Translations under genes and position numbers: made by a program
DNA from: Stratiolaelaps scimitus
Lineage: Eukaryota; Arthropoda; Arachnida; Mesostigmata; Laelapidae
DNA length: 64,000 nucleotides
Assembly: GCA_019614645.1 (NCBI GenBank)
Contig: JABWDB010000001.1
Span: 124,001-188,000, forward strand
Direction: 5' to 3'
The notes under the pieces: generated by a model
Databases searched by the model: none
The model's input: the letters and a program-made list of their open reading frames with translations, nothing else
What the model was told of the DNA's origin: nothing
Shown here: one piece after another, positions 33,401 to 43,187 of the stretch
How the letters are laid out: every line of letters starts with the position of its first letter
Numbering within the stretch: position 1 is the first letter of the stretch

Positions 33401-35359
33401 CTGGTGAGTTGGAAAACGCCACGCTCATTCTACAGGGGTTCCGGGGGGGAGTTCCTCCTGCCATAGCCTCACCTGTACACCACTCGTTTCACGATCACCA
33501 TATGCCACCAGCAGTGGTACTCGGGATTCAATCGATTCCTCGGGTGTTGAGGAGATGACACAATGACCGCTACACGAGTCCGTATCGCTTTAACTTGTTT
33601 GTTGGTCCCGCGACATCGATGAAGTCAATCTCGCGTACATTGTCAATTATGAGTCGCTATCTACTTCTAACCTGTTTGCTCGCTCTTTTGTCTAGATGCT
33701 GTCCGAGCCTACTGCATACAGCATCGCGGTGCAGGCGCTGTTCACTGCACAGAAGCACATGGTAGAGGCGGGAAAAGCGGGAGAGCACATCTGCTTCATG
33801 GGCAGCGGACGCGAAGAGGAGGACCAATACGTCAACATGGTGGTCGCGTCGTTTTTGCAGAAGCAAGTGACCTATATCTCTCAGGTGCGCGGTGGGTATT
33901 CCGCCCTGCACGACCTCATCAGCGAGGAGTCCCATCTCGACGAGCATCTCGCCGAACACAGCCCGCAGCAGTGTATCCAGTGTACCTCGCTGAGTCACAA
34001 CAACAAGACCGGTTCCACCGTCAGCGGCGATTCGGACGACACAAAAGAAGGCTCCTCATTCTTCTCGCGCTTCCGCCAAAGGGAGGGACTTTTGGGGAAA
34101 CTTAAACAGAAACTGTCTACCGCACAGGATCTGAAAGAGGAATTCAAGGTAGAGTACTTAACCGGCTGATCACGTGATCTAAGGCTTATTCCGACAGGCA
34201 TACGTACGAGCAAACATAAAATTCATTGCAGAGAGCCGTTGTGTAAGTCTGAGTCTTTTCCGTCATTTGGAAACATCCACGATGGGAACCGAACAACACT
34301 GAGATAGGGACAGTCTGCAGTTACACTCATAGCGCGCAATAAATGCGCTTGAATATTGAAAAACTAATAAGCGAATGCTCATGAGGGCATGATTCCTACA
34401 TGAACCCTGTGCAGGCCCCAATGTAGTACCATAGCGCCTCACGCTGTGCAATTGCATGCTTTTGTTGCTGTTGTTGTCTCGTATCTACAGGGTCTAGTGA
34501 TGGGAAATTCTACTTCAATTGGGGGCCCGATCAACCCCGAGCGCCACGTGTCCAGCGGTGACAGGCTTGGAAAAAGATACCGTGCCGCTGATTCAATGTT
34601 CACTTCAACCTCAATCGATGATGACGATCTCCTTGGTAAGACCTGGTCATTGCTTCACACAGTTGTATTTAGCTGGTAAAAATGAACAGTGCAGTTATGA
34701 TCCAAGTAAAACTCTGGTGCCGTCGGTTTGCGAGTCTGTACCGATAGGGGCACCAGGACGGCTTTGCGGTCCATTCAAGGGTGTCCGCAGACCTTGACCT
34801 GTCGAAGCAGAATCCCATTCCGGTTGGCAACTGATCCCCCCCCCATATCAATCGTACGAATATAACGTGTCCGTTTTTCGTCGTGGTGGTTCTTGCAGAT
34901 GACGGTGGCTGTTTGGGGTCGGACGCATCAGTGGGCGCCGAAGAGGTCAGCGTCGAGGCGTGGAAGCACAAGTCTGACGTGCTGGCTCACTACGAGTGCG
35001 AAGAGCTACGGCCGGGGGCGAAGACCCTTTGTCCTAACTGCCACCTGCTCATTTCGCGGACTCATCTGTTCGTGCTCCGGGAGCTATCATCGAAGAAGAA
35101 CTTTGCGCACATTATCGCGAGGCGTCCACTTGTCTCGATTGTGAAAATCACCTCGAAGAAAAGCCATCCCGAGCTGATCACGTTCAAGTACGGCTACTGC
35201 CCGTCGCCGATGGACCCCGATACCGATGAGGGCGAGCCCGGCAAAACGTTCCAGATTACGGGTAGCGATGTACTCTTCATACCAAAAGCGGCGGACGCCA
35301 TTAAACTCGTCAAGCTGCAAGTTATGCGGCTAATCGACGAGATCGAAAATAGTAAATAG
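5520..35359 (+). CDS. TBC1D23: TBC1 domain family member 23 (8 coding exons, complete)
   Basis: Coding exons are 5520-5711, 12545-12650, 30083-30287, 31938-32204, 32935-33403, 33696-34148, 34491-34635 and 34899-35359. All introns are GT-AG and all phases agree, giving 2298 nt (765 residues plus stop). Human TBC1D23 is about 700 residues with the same order: TBC domain (here about 45-265), rhodanese domain (about 360-480), acidic linker, C-terminal PH-like domain (about 640-765). Diagnostic blocks include DCRPAEQYNAGHL, CFMGSGREEED, ERHVSSGDR and KITSKKSHPELITFKYG. In known orthologues the N-terminal half binds golgin-97/golgin-245 at the trans-Golgi and the C-terminal domain binds FAM21 of the WASH complex, so the protein bridges endosome-derived vesicles to the Golgi. 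The GAP finger residues are absent, as in the vertebrate protein, so it is an adaptor rather than an active Rab-GAP. The Ser/Pro-rich stretch in exon 5 is longer than in the human protein. Confidence 0.95.
9401..9450. repeat. Short imperfect tandem repeat (about 20-bp unit)
   Basis: The unit CGGTATTGCTGACAATTCAA occurs at 9401-9420. Its first 11 bases recur at 9421-9431 and 19 bases recur at 9432-9450. It is a local slippage duplication inside TBC1D23 intron 1, with no spacer or leader organisation. Confidence 0.8.
9780..11140. other. CpG- and trinucleotide-rich patch in intron 1
   Basis: This segment is GC-rich, with (GCC)n and (GCA)n-like runs (9808-9820, 10128-10160). It carries overlapping open frames of up to about 190 codons on both strands. 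The frames overlap antisense, are Arg/Ser/Ala/Leu-rich, lack known domains and end without splice logic. Composition alone explains them. It may be an enhancer or an alternative promoter. That is inference. Confidence 0.4.
12545..12650 (+). CDS. TBC1D23: TBC1D23 coding exon 2
   Basis: This exon encodes residues 65-99 plus the first base of codon 100, between a CTTCCAG acceptor and a GTAAGT donor. It contains the TBC block WDEMYNLQEQSLIRQDC. At the I-x2-D-x2-R position, where active TBC proteins carry the catalytic arginine finger, the sequence reads I91-R-Q-D94-C-Q-K97, so lysine replaces arginine. Human TBC1D23 also lacks this arginine. Confidence 0.93.
13342..13392. repeat. Perfect 17-bp inverted repeat around an AT loop
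   Basis: The arms 13342-13358 (ACATTGACGAATTGGAT) and 13376-13392 are exact reverse complements. The 17 bases between them are all A and T. A second TA tract follows at 13393-13405. This belongs to the set of (TA)n hairpins seen across the window. Confidence 0.9.
13970..14150 (-). mobile_element. tRNA-derived SINE, copy C (reverse orientation)
   Basis: Read on the - strand, this has the same modules in the same order as the copies at 26.4 and 28.0 kb. It has TACAATCGG, then ACGTAGGTGCACGGGTTCGA (a polymerase III B box containing GGTTCGATCC), then GCACATTT, CATTTAA, GGGTCCGCCTTA, CGTGGA and a TTGAATGTT-like block. It is diverged by point changes and small indels. Its 3' part fades out near 13970. 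Confidence 0.75.
17263..17286. repeat. (GA)n microsatellite
   Basis: A GA run with an interrupted start lies within TBC1D23 intron 2. Nothing around it suggests a function. Confidence 0.7.
18794..18821. repeat. 28-bp perfect palindrome with (TA)n centre
   Basis: TCATTGA and its complement TCAATGA flank a pure TA run, so all 28 bases form one perfect palindrome. The flanks outside do not pair. Confidence 0.85.
20460..21394. other. GC-rich patch with long antisense-overlapping ORFs
   Basis: A + strand frame of 198 codons (20477-21073) overlaps a - strand frame of 249 codons (20645-21394). Both are rich in Arg, Ser, Ala and Leu. The - strand frame runs on through a degenerate TGAA/TGGA simple repeat (about 21060-21170) and a (TA)n tract (21240-21275), which yields Ser-Ile-His and Tyr-Ile repeats. 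I see no domain, splice pattern or homologous motif. High GC with few stop codons is the simplest reading. A CpG-island promoter for an unannotated transcript is possible. Confidence 0.35.
22502..22600. repeat. 40-bp inverted repeat around (TA)n
   Basis: The arms about 22502-22540 and 22561-22600 are reverse complements with one mismatch. The unique part of each is GTCGGTCACGAGAAAGTG or its complement, and the inner part is (TA)n. The loop is about 20 AT-rich bases. Another (TA)n tract (22433-22500) with an internal AACATATATATATGTT palindrome abuts the left arm, so two hairpins stand side by side. Confidence 0.9.
24060..24700. other. GC-rich patch with (CA)n(TA)n palindrome
   Basis: The segment is CpG-rich up to about 24440. 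It is followed by an (AC)n-(AT)n-(GT)n run at about 24448-24508 whose two ends are reverse complements. Open frames of 129 codons (- strand) and 177 codons (+ strand) cross it, but they translate simple repeats in part and match nothing I recognise. It is not called as a gene. Confidence 0.4.
25840..26090 (-). pseudogene. Decayed RING-like coding relic
   Basis: On the - strand from about 26085 the sequence reads CKCC, then 15 residues, then CGNDVCKGCV, then about 30 residues to a DCHC, in a frame open down to 25840. This is close to a C3HC4 RING (C-x2-C ... C-x-H-x2-C-x2-C ... C-x2-C). The histidine is Asn and the last pair is C-x-C. Upstream frames are broken by stops and shifts, although a start-like MAIDLGGLNRENLAKNG is readable near 26313. 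I infer a decayed copy of a TRIM- or TRAF-like E3 ligase or adaptor gene. The parent gene is not identified. Confidence 0.3.
26361..26620 (+). mobile_element. tRNA-derived SINE, copy A
   Basis: The head resembles a tRNA gene, with an A-box-like GTGGCCTGGTGGTGCA near 26373 and a B box GGTTCGATCC near 26434. It is followed by a shared non-tRNA body (TGCACATTTGCATTTAAAGG, GGTCCG, CACCGTGGATGTTAAATGTT) and a less conserved tail. The B box is intact in this copy, so it is the best preserved of the three. SINEs of this kind are moved by LINE machinery. None of that machinery is visible nearby apart from a possible remnant at 56 kb. Confidence 0.8.
28034..28290 (+). mobile_element. tRNA-derived SINE, copy B
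   Basis: Aligned with copy A it shares TAATCGGAGGAG, ACACGTAGGTGCACGGGT, TTGCATTTAAAGGGGTCCG, CCGTGGACGTTAAATGTT and the AGGCTACG-like tail. The B box has changed to GGTCCACC and the A-box region is eroded, so this copy is probably inert. It is 1.7 kb from copy A in the same orientation. Confidence 0.8.
30083..30287 (+). CDS. TBC1D23: TBC1D23 coding exon 3
   Basis: This exon completes codon 100 and runs to two bases of codon 168, between TTACAG and GTATGT. It encodes the core of the TBC domain (LCDIESVVTRF, WMALLEPLVALRLNKEDLY, YNMVHRFVPR), aligning throughout with the human protein. Active TBC domains have Y-x-Q, the glutamine finger. Here the position reads Y131-E-V133, so the second catalytic finger is also missing. 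Confidence 0.95.
30288..31937 (+). other. TBC1D23 intron 3 (1.65 kb)
   Basis: The intron runs from GTATGT to TTTGCAG. It holds a (CAA)n run at about 30677-30705 and a (CA)n run at about 31370-31388. I see no nested gene. Confidence 0.8.
31938..32204 (+). CDS. TBC1D23: TBC1D23 coding exon 4
   Basis: This exon encodes the C-terminal part of the TBC domain, residues 168-256, from a TTTGCAG acceptor to a GTAATT donor. It includes FHLMRLLLQYHDPEICSFLE, WLASIFSESC, VTQSIWDIYLQ and a hydrophobic helix ending LVLLVN. All of these align with the human counterparts ([28 protein letters not shown]). Confidence 0.95.
32935..33403 (+). CDS. TBC1D23: TBC1D23 coding exon 5
   Basis: This exon covers residues 257-413, acceptor TTGTAG, donor CTG|GTGAGT. 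The first part is the linker helix region (DDVEDFCQLAHFYSTKTP). Then comes a Ser/Pro/Glu-rich stretch (about residues 317-349) longer than the human linker and probably disordered. It ends with the first half of the rhodanese domain (YFVVDCRPAEQYNAGHL, about 387-403). Splice phases on both sides agree with exons 4 and 6. Confidence 0.95.
33696..34148 (+). CDS. TBC1D23: TBC1D23 coding exon 6
   Basis: This exon covers residues 414-564, from a GTCTAG acceptor to a GTAGAG donor. It completes the rhodanese domain. The active-site-like loop C446-x5-R452 (CFMGSGR) is intact and followed by EEED, as in the human protein. The later part is a Ser/Asp-rich linker and a basic amphipathic segment (LLGKLKQKLSTAQDLKEEF) matching the position of a similar human helix. 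Confidence 0.94.
34491..34635 (+). CDS. TBC1D23: TBC1D23 coding exon 7
   Basis: This exon covers residues 565-612, from a TCTACAG acceptor to a GTAAGA donor, starting in phase 0 and ending after one base of a codon. It contains NPERHVSSGDRLGKRYR, matching the human linker (ERHVSSSDRVGKPYR), and an acidic end. Introns 6 and 7 on either side are only 342 and 263 bases. Confidence 0.93.
34899..35359 (+). CDS. TBC1D23: TBC1D23 coding exon 8 (last)
   Basis: This exon covers residues 613-765 and the TAG stop, after a TTCTTGCAG acceptor. It encodes the C-terminal PH-like domain that in vertebrates binds FAM21. Recognisable blocks are EAWKHKSDVLAHYECEEL, SRTHLFVLRELSSKK, VKITSKKSHPELITFKYG and a C-terminal amphipathic helix. 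A CPNC at the position of a PSHL-like human stretch is a local difference. No canonical AATAAA is obvious in the next few hundred bases. Confidence 0.95.
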
Positions 35360-38300
35360 CTGAAGTGGAGAGTTGACCGAAGTCTGAAGTTTAGTCGAGG
35401 GGAGAGGTGAGTGGAAGGGATAGCCAAGCAACAGCTACTGCACGACCCCGTTGTGACAAACAACACAGTAATGAAGGAGTTGGACACCAACGTCAGAACG
35501 AGATAATCACACACACAGAGAGGAGCTGAGGAAGGGGAGAAGCTAGATCCGACGGTGCTGAGATCCTTTATCGAATCATTGATTGGGTGGTGACCAGTCG
35601 ATAGGTTTTCGGTGGAGGTCGATTAACCCTTTGATTGGCTGATGATAGCAATAGAAAATGGAAACAAAAGAGAATCTACCTACTGCCGATGGCGCCTGAG
35701 TCTCCCGGCGGCCACGTTTCTCTTCCTATGAGTATCAGGTGTACGGGAAAACTGATAATTGGATTCTAGCAAATGTCCGCGTATCGAGATGCGGGCTGCC
35801 CCAAAATTTGTGGACGATAGAGCGCGAGTCCTGGAAGTCGGAACCTGAAGCAAGTTGATGAGTTGTTCAAAGAGACGTTCGGACGTTCCATCACGACTAG
35901 CGACTACTTATTGTGGGTACAAATAACATCGCGAGTTTCGTGTTGTTTGCAACTTGTACAGAATGGCGGGAGTTGAGGAAGAAAATCTTATATTTAAGAG
36001 AAAAAAATAGGGAGCCCTTCCAGCTACGACTCAACTCGTTAAGAAAGAATCCCTCTTTGAATGGTAGCCAAGGATATATATATACACCATTTGATATTGA
36101 GGATTTATCCGCGGTGTCTGCCTGTATGTCAACCACGGGGCAATGTATCGCACAGCTACGAAATGACCGGCATCGTCGTAAGAGAAAGAGATGGCCCTTT
36201 TAATGATACCCAACAATGATAATCGAGCAAAACTATTGGCCTGATATACTTTTTGGTTGTCCTTTTTTTTACTTTTGCTAGAACAACCCAATTCATCGAT
36301 AGCCAATCAGAGTGTCATTCAAGAACCTCAGCAGATAGCGATTGCATGCCAACCATAGCATAATAACCAATATAAAATGGGACGCACGAATTTTTTTCGA
36401 CAGGGCCGGCACTGCAATCACATCCGCACGTGAATATGAGTTATCCGCCGCATTAATCACAGTATCGCAGCCATTGGGCAGTTGTGTTCGTTCCGTTTGC
36501 ACAGGGGGAACTGTCGCTTGGCGTGTCCAATACGCACCAAAATCATTTCGTCAGTGATAAGCTCAGGATGGATTTCATCAATGGACGTTAAAAGCTAATT
36601 GTAGTCTAGGTGCCATAGTATTATATTTGACCACGCGGTACAACGCGGCCCTGCTAACCGTGCCAGTCGCACTTGTCATTCCCATACGTTTCACACGTTG
36701 GCATCGATATTAGAACGATGGCAGGCACTGTGGTTTCTATATATTTCCTGCTCCGTTTTTCCCCCTTTTCGTTGTAACCTTGCACACATTGCCGTCCGAT
36801 GACAAATCCCGGTGACGTGACTCCGAAATATCGAGGACAACGATCTACGGCCGAAAGATTGACAGGTTGACAGGCATCTCCAAATACGAAGCATGAGTGA
36901 GGGACCGTCTGCTCCAGGCGTAGCCCATTTCGCTCCCATTGTCTTCTGCCTTCGAATGAGACAATGAGTAATTTTTTTTGCTCGTTTTCGTTTATATGAC
37001 TCGCCACGTGGTCTCGACGTTGTAGCGACCGTGATCAAAACAAACAACAACAGTATAGCCGGCTATGCGGTTCCAATTCGTTGTTTTATTCGAGAGAACA
37101 CTTGACGGACGCTCGGTGAAGCCTCCACCAACGAGGTGTGACATGAAGTCGTATGGAGACGTTTTACCAAGGGTCTCTCTTCTTATTTCGGCATTGTACT
37201 TGTCGCTCGTCCTAAAAGGGACGAGCCTTCACGATACGATTACCACCCTGCGCGTCTCTAAATCTTGAAAATGAAGATATATGATATGGATTTGCGTTGA
37301 TGAAATGAGCGAACGATGAGGATTTTAATGTTGACTTGTCGTTAAGGCGTGTCTGTAGAAGCTAGACATCTCCATTTTGATCAGTGTCAAAGTTGACCCG
37401 GTGAAATTCATTTGCTTGTAGAATCAGGACTTCGATCGGATCGAAGCCTATTAGCTATTGGTTGATTAAGTATACGTTTTAGTCAAAGGGATGTATCACT
37501 TCAGGGAGCTTGGACCCTGCGCCTGCCGGCTGTTCATCACAGCTAAGCTGTGAGAAATGTATTTATTGTTACGTGGATAGGACAAGCATGCGGTTGAAGT
37601 GTAGTGAGTACTGAGCCGGCAAGAGCGTTGGTCTTCCGAAGCCCAAGGACGGATTTGCAACGGCGCTTTAGGTTCTTAATCATTCGACTTAGTTATAACT
37701 GTTTTAGACATTCTAACATCAACTGCAACACTTTCATCCACCATGTTATTCTCCATAGAGATAGATATAAGTATTTATGTTTCTGTTTGTTGGCCAACAT
37801 GACACATATTGTTGTCAAATATACATATGCTTTGAGACTTGCATAGGCACGTGAGAACGACGAGGTATAAAATGGACAATTATAGCGCGGTTTATTATCA
37901 CTTGAAACACGACGAACACGTAAATAACACAGGAGTGATAGGGTATTTGGGTGTGGAATGAATGAAGAAATGACAATGAGTAAAATGTGAAAAAGTGAAT
38001 TAATTCTGCGAAATATAGCAGAAACAGCAGCAGCAGCAGCAAAACACACGCGACCTGTGATTTTCAGACTTATTTGATTGAATGGAAGTGCAGTGAGTAG
38101 CTCTTTCTCTCTCTCCCTCTCTCGAGGAAGAGACAGGAACGAATCGGGGAAGTTGCCGATTCCATCATAGCCAGTATAACACTATTTGTTGGGCACCAAC
38201 ACGAAAATTAAATGCATCTGCCATGATGATTATTGATCATTGTATAGACGTGCATCAGCAACCGTCAGTAAGGCACCACAGCAGCACCAAGAGACATGAC

Positions 38301-39372
38301 ATAAAACAGGTGATATCTCGTGGTTGGTGGTATAAACGGGGGGAGGGGTTAAATGGTGCTGGATTTGCGTGCGCGCAATCGTTCTCTCTCTCTCGCTCTC
38401 TGACAACGGCCGACAGTGATGTCCCCTACCTAGTCAAGTAGTAGGTCGAGTGTCAAGGTGCTGAGAGGTGTAGCTCGACAATCGAGTTGGCCGAATGAAC
38501 ATGTTGTTGGAGTGCTACTTTCCCAAGAAATGACCACAACGAAGAACAACACGCCTAATCGTAAATAGCAGAATAGTGTTGAAAAATACTTCCATTGATA
38601 TCAGAGAACAAGAGAGAGAGAGAGAGATAGACAAAGAGGGCGAGAGAGAGAGAGTATGGCAGAATAAACAGGATAGTAACGGAACCAACAGCAGCTGCAA
38701 CAACACCAGCGATTCTTTAGCAATAGATACAGACCTGTCAAGCATGAGCTGGATTGATTAGCTATATATATATATGTATTAAGCGAAAATACAAATGAAA
38801 GAACTACCAAGCGCGAACATTTTTTCAACCAAACAGATGACTCTCGGCCGTAAATCTGGTCTGACTGATAGTGACGCTGTTGACAACAACTACCGCGGTC
38901 CTCTCTGGACCACTTGATGAAGACCTGACAGCTGACACGACTTGTAACTATTATAGTTACAAGAGATGATGAGAAACTAATTACAAACTGTATTACGAAT
39001 GTTGAGATGTGATTCCGTGAAGTGAAGTCCGTGAGAGAGAGAGAGAGAGAGCGAGAGAGAGAAAATGAGACAGATAGATAGATATATTATATAAATCTTT
39101 ATTAAGAAAATGAAGAGGGTATGTGCAATATGTCCGTCCATCATTCACCAGGTGAACATGTGGAAAAACGTCTGTGTTGAGGTTGCCAGAACAGTGAAGA
39201 TGTTTGTAAATAAAGAAATAGTTTAACATAACTAGGGTGTGCTCAGTTATTTGGCGGCGTTAACGTAGAAGTGGGAGGTAGAAGTGTTCCAGTAATGGAT
39301 GATTGTATTTGGATACAAAGCAATTATCGGTAAAGTATTATTTTGCTGAGAGTTTCTGGAGTTTATGCTGAC

Positions 39373-39406
<34 letters not shown>

Positions 39407-39612
39407 ACTGGTAAGACGGACCATTTTTCCGAATCAGATCTCGGCCTGCCGGTGAGCAGCAAATTCGACCATTCATTGCTCTTGCCCCCTGCGATTGGTG
39501 TCAGAGATGAGTGAAACCACAGAGATATACAGCTACGAACAGGCCAACTTGTGTACAACGAATTTGAAATGAACACAGTTTGTTGTTGATGTTGTTGCTA
39601 CTTAAACATCTG
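35360..39612. other. TBC1D23 3' flank and intergenic region
   Basis: The first several hundred bases are presumably 3' UTR. The rest is AT-leaning, with (GA)n tracts at about 38608-38655 and 39033-39063 and a (TA)n tract at 39381-39405. A tRNA-like stretch near 37613-37665 may be an old SINE head. Open frames of up to 119 codons (36654-37050, - strand) overlap each other and show no domain. Confidence 0.5.
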
Positions 39613-40055
39613 TTTATTGAACTCCATCTTTCTGTGGGATTTTTACGTTTGCATATATTCGTGAACGTTGCACAACTCTATCGAGTGAATAGCCAACCAC
39701 TTCTCCATAGACACATCTTTGGATAGCAACGTGTACTTTAAGACGAATAATAAATGAGAGACAAATCTTAGACTTCATTGAAGTATCATAAGCTTGCAAG
39801 ACTTCCAGTACAATTTGTTGTCCTCTCAATATAGCTTCGACAGAATTTCGCCTCCATGGTTGCCTTAGTCGAAACGGAAACCTATCTAAATACGTTTCGG
39901 CCGAAATATTATGGTTGGAGCAATTATTACAAGCTTGACAAGGAGGTTCGTCTCTAATAATTATACAAATTAGCAAGCGGCTATCATAAATAGAGATACT
40001 GTCCAAAGTTCTATGTAGTAGTACTTCTTCTCCCTGATACGGCTCTGTGCCCATG
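39613..40055 (-). other. 146-codon ORF, possibly the 3' UTR of the glutamine synthetase retrocopy
   Basis: Reading leftwards, an ATG (40054-40052) follows two bases after the glutamine synthetase stop codon. The frame stays open for 146 codons to a TAA that lies inside an AATAAA (39618-39613). The position suggests the parent mRNA's 3' UTR with its polyadenylation signal. The translation contains CQACNNCSNHN and otherwise resembles nothing I know. An open frame this long may be chance. No poly(A) tract follows the signal. Confidence 0.35.
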
Positions 40056-40620
40056 TTAGTCGGTCTCGTTCAGGATGCAGGTTCTAACCAGGAGATCAGT
40101 GACCAGATCAGTGACTAGATGCTCGAGGCAGGTCTACGGTCCTCAAGATAGCCCTTGCCGGCTTCGACGCACGCCTGCGGGACTCGGACAGAACAGCCAC
40201 GATTGGTGACACCCCACGAGAACTCGTCAATTGACGATGCCGGGTAAACCCCAGTCAACCGCCTTTCATTGTTCTTGCCTCTCTTAGGATCATAGTTCCT
40301 GATGTGGGTCTTGTGGCGTTTCGACAACTTCTTAATCGCGTCCTTGATAACCTTCATTCCGACCTCCTCCCGCATCGAGTTAGGGCAGGTCTCGTACAGT
40401 AGTACAGTCGCGACTCGCATGTTCGAACGTTAGACACTGGTCGCACATCTTGCGAGTAGACATTCACCGGCGTCGAGACACCCGCTACATCCCTATGTCG
40501 TTCCTGTAGTTGAGTAGCGCTGAGTCACCTTAGGAAGCGTGGGTGTAGTTAAGCGGTCTCTAGCCACTCTGAGCACACCCCCTAGCTATCGCGTAACGAA
40601 CCACGTAAGCGTCACCTCTT
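40056..40620 (-). pseudogene. Glutamine synthetase processed pseudogene (C-terminal half)
   Basis: The best segment, 40420-40115 on the - strand, reads [53 protein letters not shown] and [12 protein letters not shown]. This is the C-terminal domain of eukaryotic GSII (glutamate + NH3 + ATP to glutamine). A frame break follows at a 12-bp tandem duplication (GATCAGTGACCA, about 40094-40115). The true C-terminus then continues in another frame as VTDLLVRTCILNETD and a TAA at 40058-40056. A weaker GDxxxVxR block near 40600 and the metal/ATP-binding region between are badly eroded. There are no introns, shifted frames and no N-terminal half, so I read a 5'-truncated retrocopy. Confidence 0.85.
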
Positions 40621-40624
40621 CCGT

Positions 40625-43187
40625 TACATTCGGTGGGGTAATTTCCTTCTCTATTTTCATTCGTTACAATATGACGAAGACAGCAGTTATCAATCCTTAG
40701 GCTAATCGTCTTAAGCCCCGTGTTCCGCTAGATAATATGGCATAAGACACCGTGTGGAGCATTGCGATGTCGTTGTGGAAAATTGGCACACTCAGACCTT
40801 CTTCAGCCCTTACACATTTATAGCCGGATTGAAAAAAAAAGCTATCTCTTAAGAACATATGAGTTTGTATTTTGCAGGCACGGTAAATCGTCATGACGAA
40901 GGAATCGACTCCGTACAACTCCGTACATTCTCATCAGTGAACTAAGTTTTTCATCTGAATGCAGCATTTCGCACTGTATACTCCCTGCACACCTGCCAAC
41001 AAGGAGGCGATTCCGTATTATCATAGGGACATTTATTCATTGAATTATTATTATTATTATTATCATCATCATCTTTATTATTTTTGCTCATGTCTATGAT
41101 CTCTTCATTTCCTGTGTACATTTGGAATCCTCCAAGTCCAAATCCAAGCCTAAGGCAGTCTTTTCGGTGCCGTCTGCGAGAGTGCGTGAAGCGCGGGGAT
41201 TGATTCATCATCTGCTCCCTACTAAGAAACCTCTCTTGATATATATATATATATATATATTAAGAGAGATTCAAGTTTTATCTGGACCAATACATACTCC
41301 TACTCAATATTTGGCGTGACTAATTCATTGATCATTGCTATTGTATGTCTTTCATGTGTGGCGTCGGCATGTCAGATACATGGTGACGAAACGGCAGCCA
41401 ACCCCTGAGAAGAGCGCAGATTCGGTTTTACCACAAAATCTAAATAAACTTTTCCTCCTTCATGATGCGACGTTCTGATCCTCTGAATGCAATTAAGCTG
41501 TGATCAAGTTCCTTCTTGATTCTTGTTGTGTTACTGATTTGAATGTGCGCGCAGTAGCCTGGTCCTTGATAAGAACGATAACTACCACCACTTCAATAAG
41601 GGTTGAGAGAATATTCTCATCTAACAAGGTTGCACTCGCAGACACACAGCTGCTAATAATTTCCCTATTCAAGCTCTATTTACGGGGGGTCTTAATAAAG
41701 GCTAGCTAACGTTTCCAAAGTACTCTACGTCGTCAACTTCGCACGTTACCTCTCTGCTTTATCTATAATAACAGCCTAACAACAGTGAACTTCTCGAGTG
41801 ACATACATTGATGACTAACAATGGTCGACAGAAAGCAATACATGTCCATGAGTTCCATTCTCCGGCGAAATGACTATGAGGAGAATGATGCCTTTATTTC
41901 AAGAATGAGAGCTGTATCTACATCTCTGCATAGCAGCACCGCTCTCTTGCGAACATGATGATGATAATATGTCAATGAGTGAACAATCTTGACAGCAACT
42001 TCAGTTGGCAGTGATCGAGCTTGTGAAAGCTTTTTCATCTAACTTACGACGTTAGGCGTTTGTTCTTCCCCTGCACGACCTCTCGCATGGCTTTGGCAAA
42101 TGTACATTAGCACTCATGTTCCTTATGAAATCAACTATCGGACTAACTGTTCACGAGAGGGAAACTCGGTGGCGGGGGTCGGACGCGACGATGACACGAG
42201 AGTGTGCCATAATGCATCTGGATCGCTGAACTAAAATGGTGACAAAATTTATGAATACAAGTATATGCAGTATTTGATTATACTGAGCGAGATTAACATT
42301 AGACAATAATAATCAAAATTGTAAATGCAATATTGTTTTTGTTATCTATATACAGTCAATATTAGAACGTATCGGCTTGCGAACCCACTACCAAATATCG
42401 AATTGAGGTGCGCCAGCTGTTAAATTTGATCGCGGCCGCGATCGTGGTAAGATTTCAGAGTATCATTGCTTCTTCCCATGAGGTTATAGTGGAAAATTTA
42501 ATACCAGATATATATTTTGAACGAACTGTTGGTCACTGTGAATAACGTGTGGAATAACTCCTGGGGAGGCAGACTGCCCTAATGGGTGGCAATTTCTTAT
42601 TGGCTTCGTGTCATTCGAAAACAATCGAACGGTCGAATCCGGCGCCGCGATCGTGTCCAACATCAACCTGTTTGAGTTTACAGTCGAGAGGCGATGTGCG
42701 GTAACGCTTTCAGCGTTGAGTCAATTAATAATAGAGCGATTTCGTTTTCAATTTGCTTCAATAGTTTAACTCGGTTTATAAAGAAGACTCAAAAGGACAC
42801 CGGAGAATCTATTGTTGGTACAGCCGCTGAGGCGAGTTACAGATAGGATATTCTCGGTGTAGGATAATCGAATTACAGTAGGATAATATAACAATACAAC
42901 GTCCATCTGATAATCCGCCCAGCTCCACAATACTAAAGCATGATGCAATCATAGCGACTTCGTCTTCATCGTCGCCTTCGTCACAAAGTGTTAACATCAA
43001 GGCACAATTTCCTGTTTTAGGGACAATCCAGGACGAATCAGGCTCAACCGATACTTTGGTCAACTGAAATCGATGATTTGTAGAAAGCAATGAAAGTAAA
43101 ATTTGTAAGCAGTGAGTCGGTGTTGATGTGTGAGCATTTTTTGTGGGTAATTGACAACGTGATTCGTCTAGTCGAACGTCAGCGTGC
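40625..43187. other. Intergenic and SUPT3H 3' flank
   Basis: This region contains a (TTA)n/(TCA)n microsatellite at about 41045-41073 and a (TA)n hairpin at 41231-41268. The - strand 3' UTR of SUPT3H should begin at 43187 and run leftwards. A TTTATT (AATAAA on the - strand) near 41892 is one possible end. No other gene is supported. Confidence 0.45.
41231..41268. repeat. (TA)n hairpin with 7-bp CT/GA arms
   Basis: CTCTCTT at 41231-41237 and AAGAGAG at 41262-41268 are reverse complements enclosing a (TA)n run. It is a small member of the hairpin set. Confidence 0.75.
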
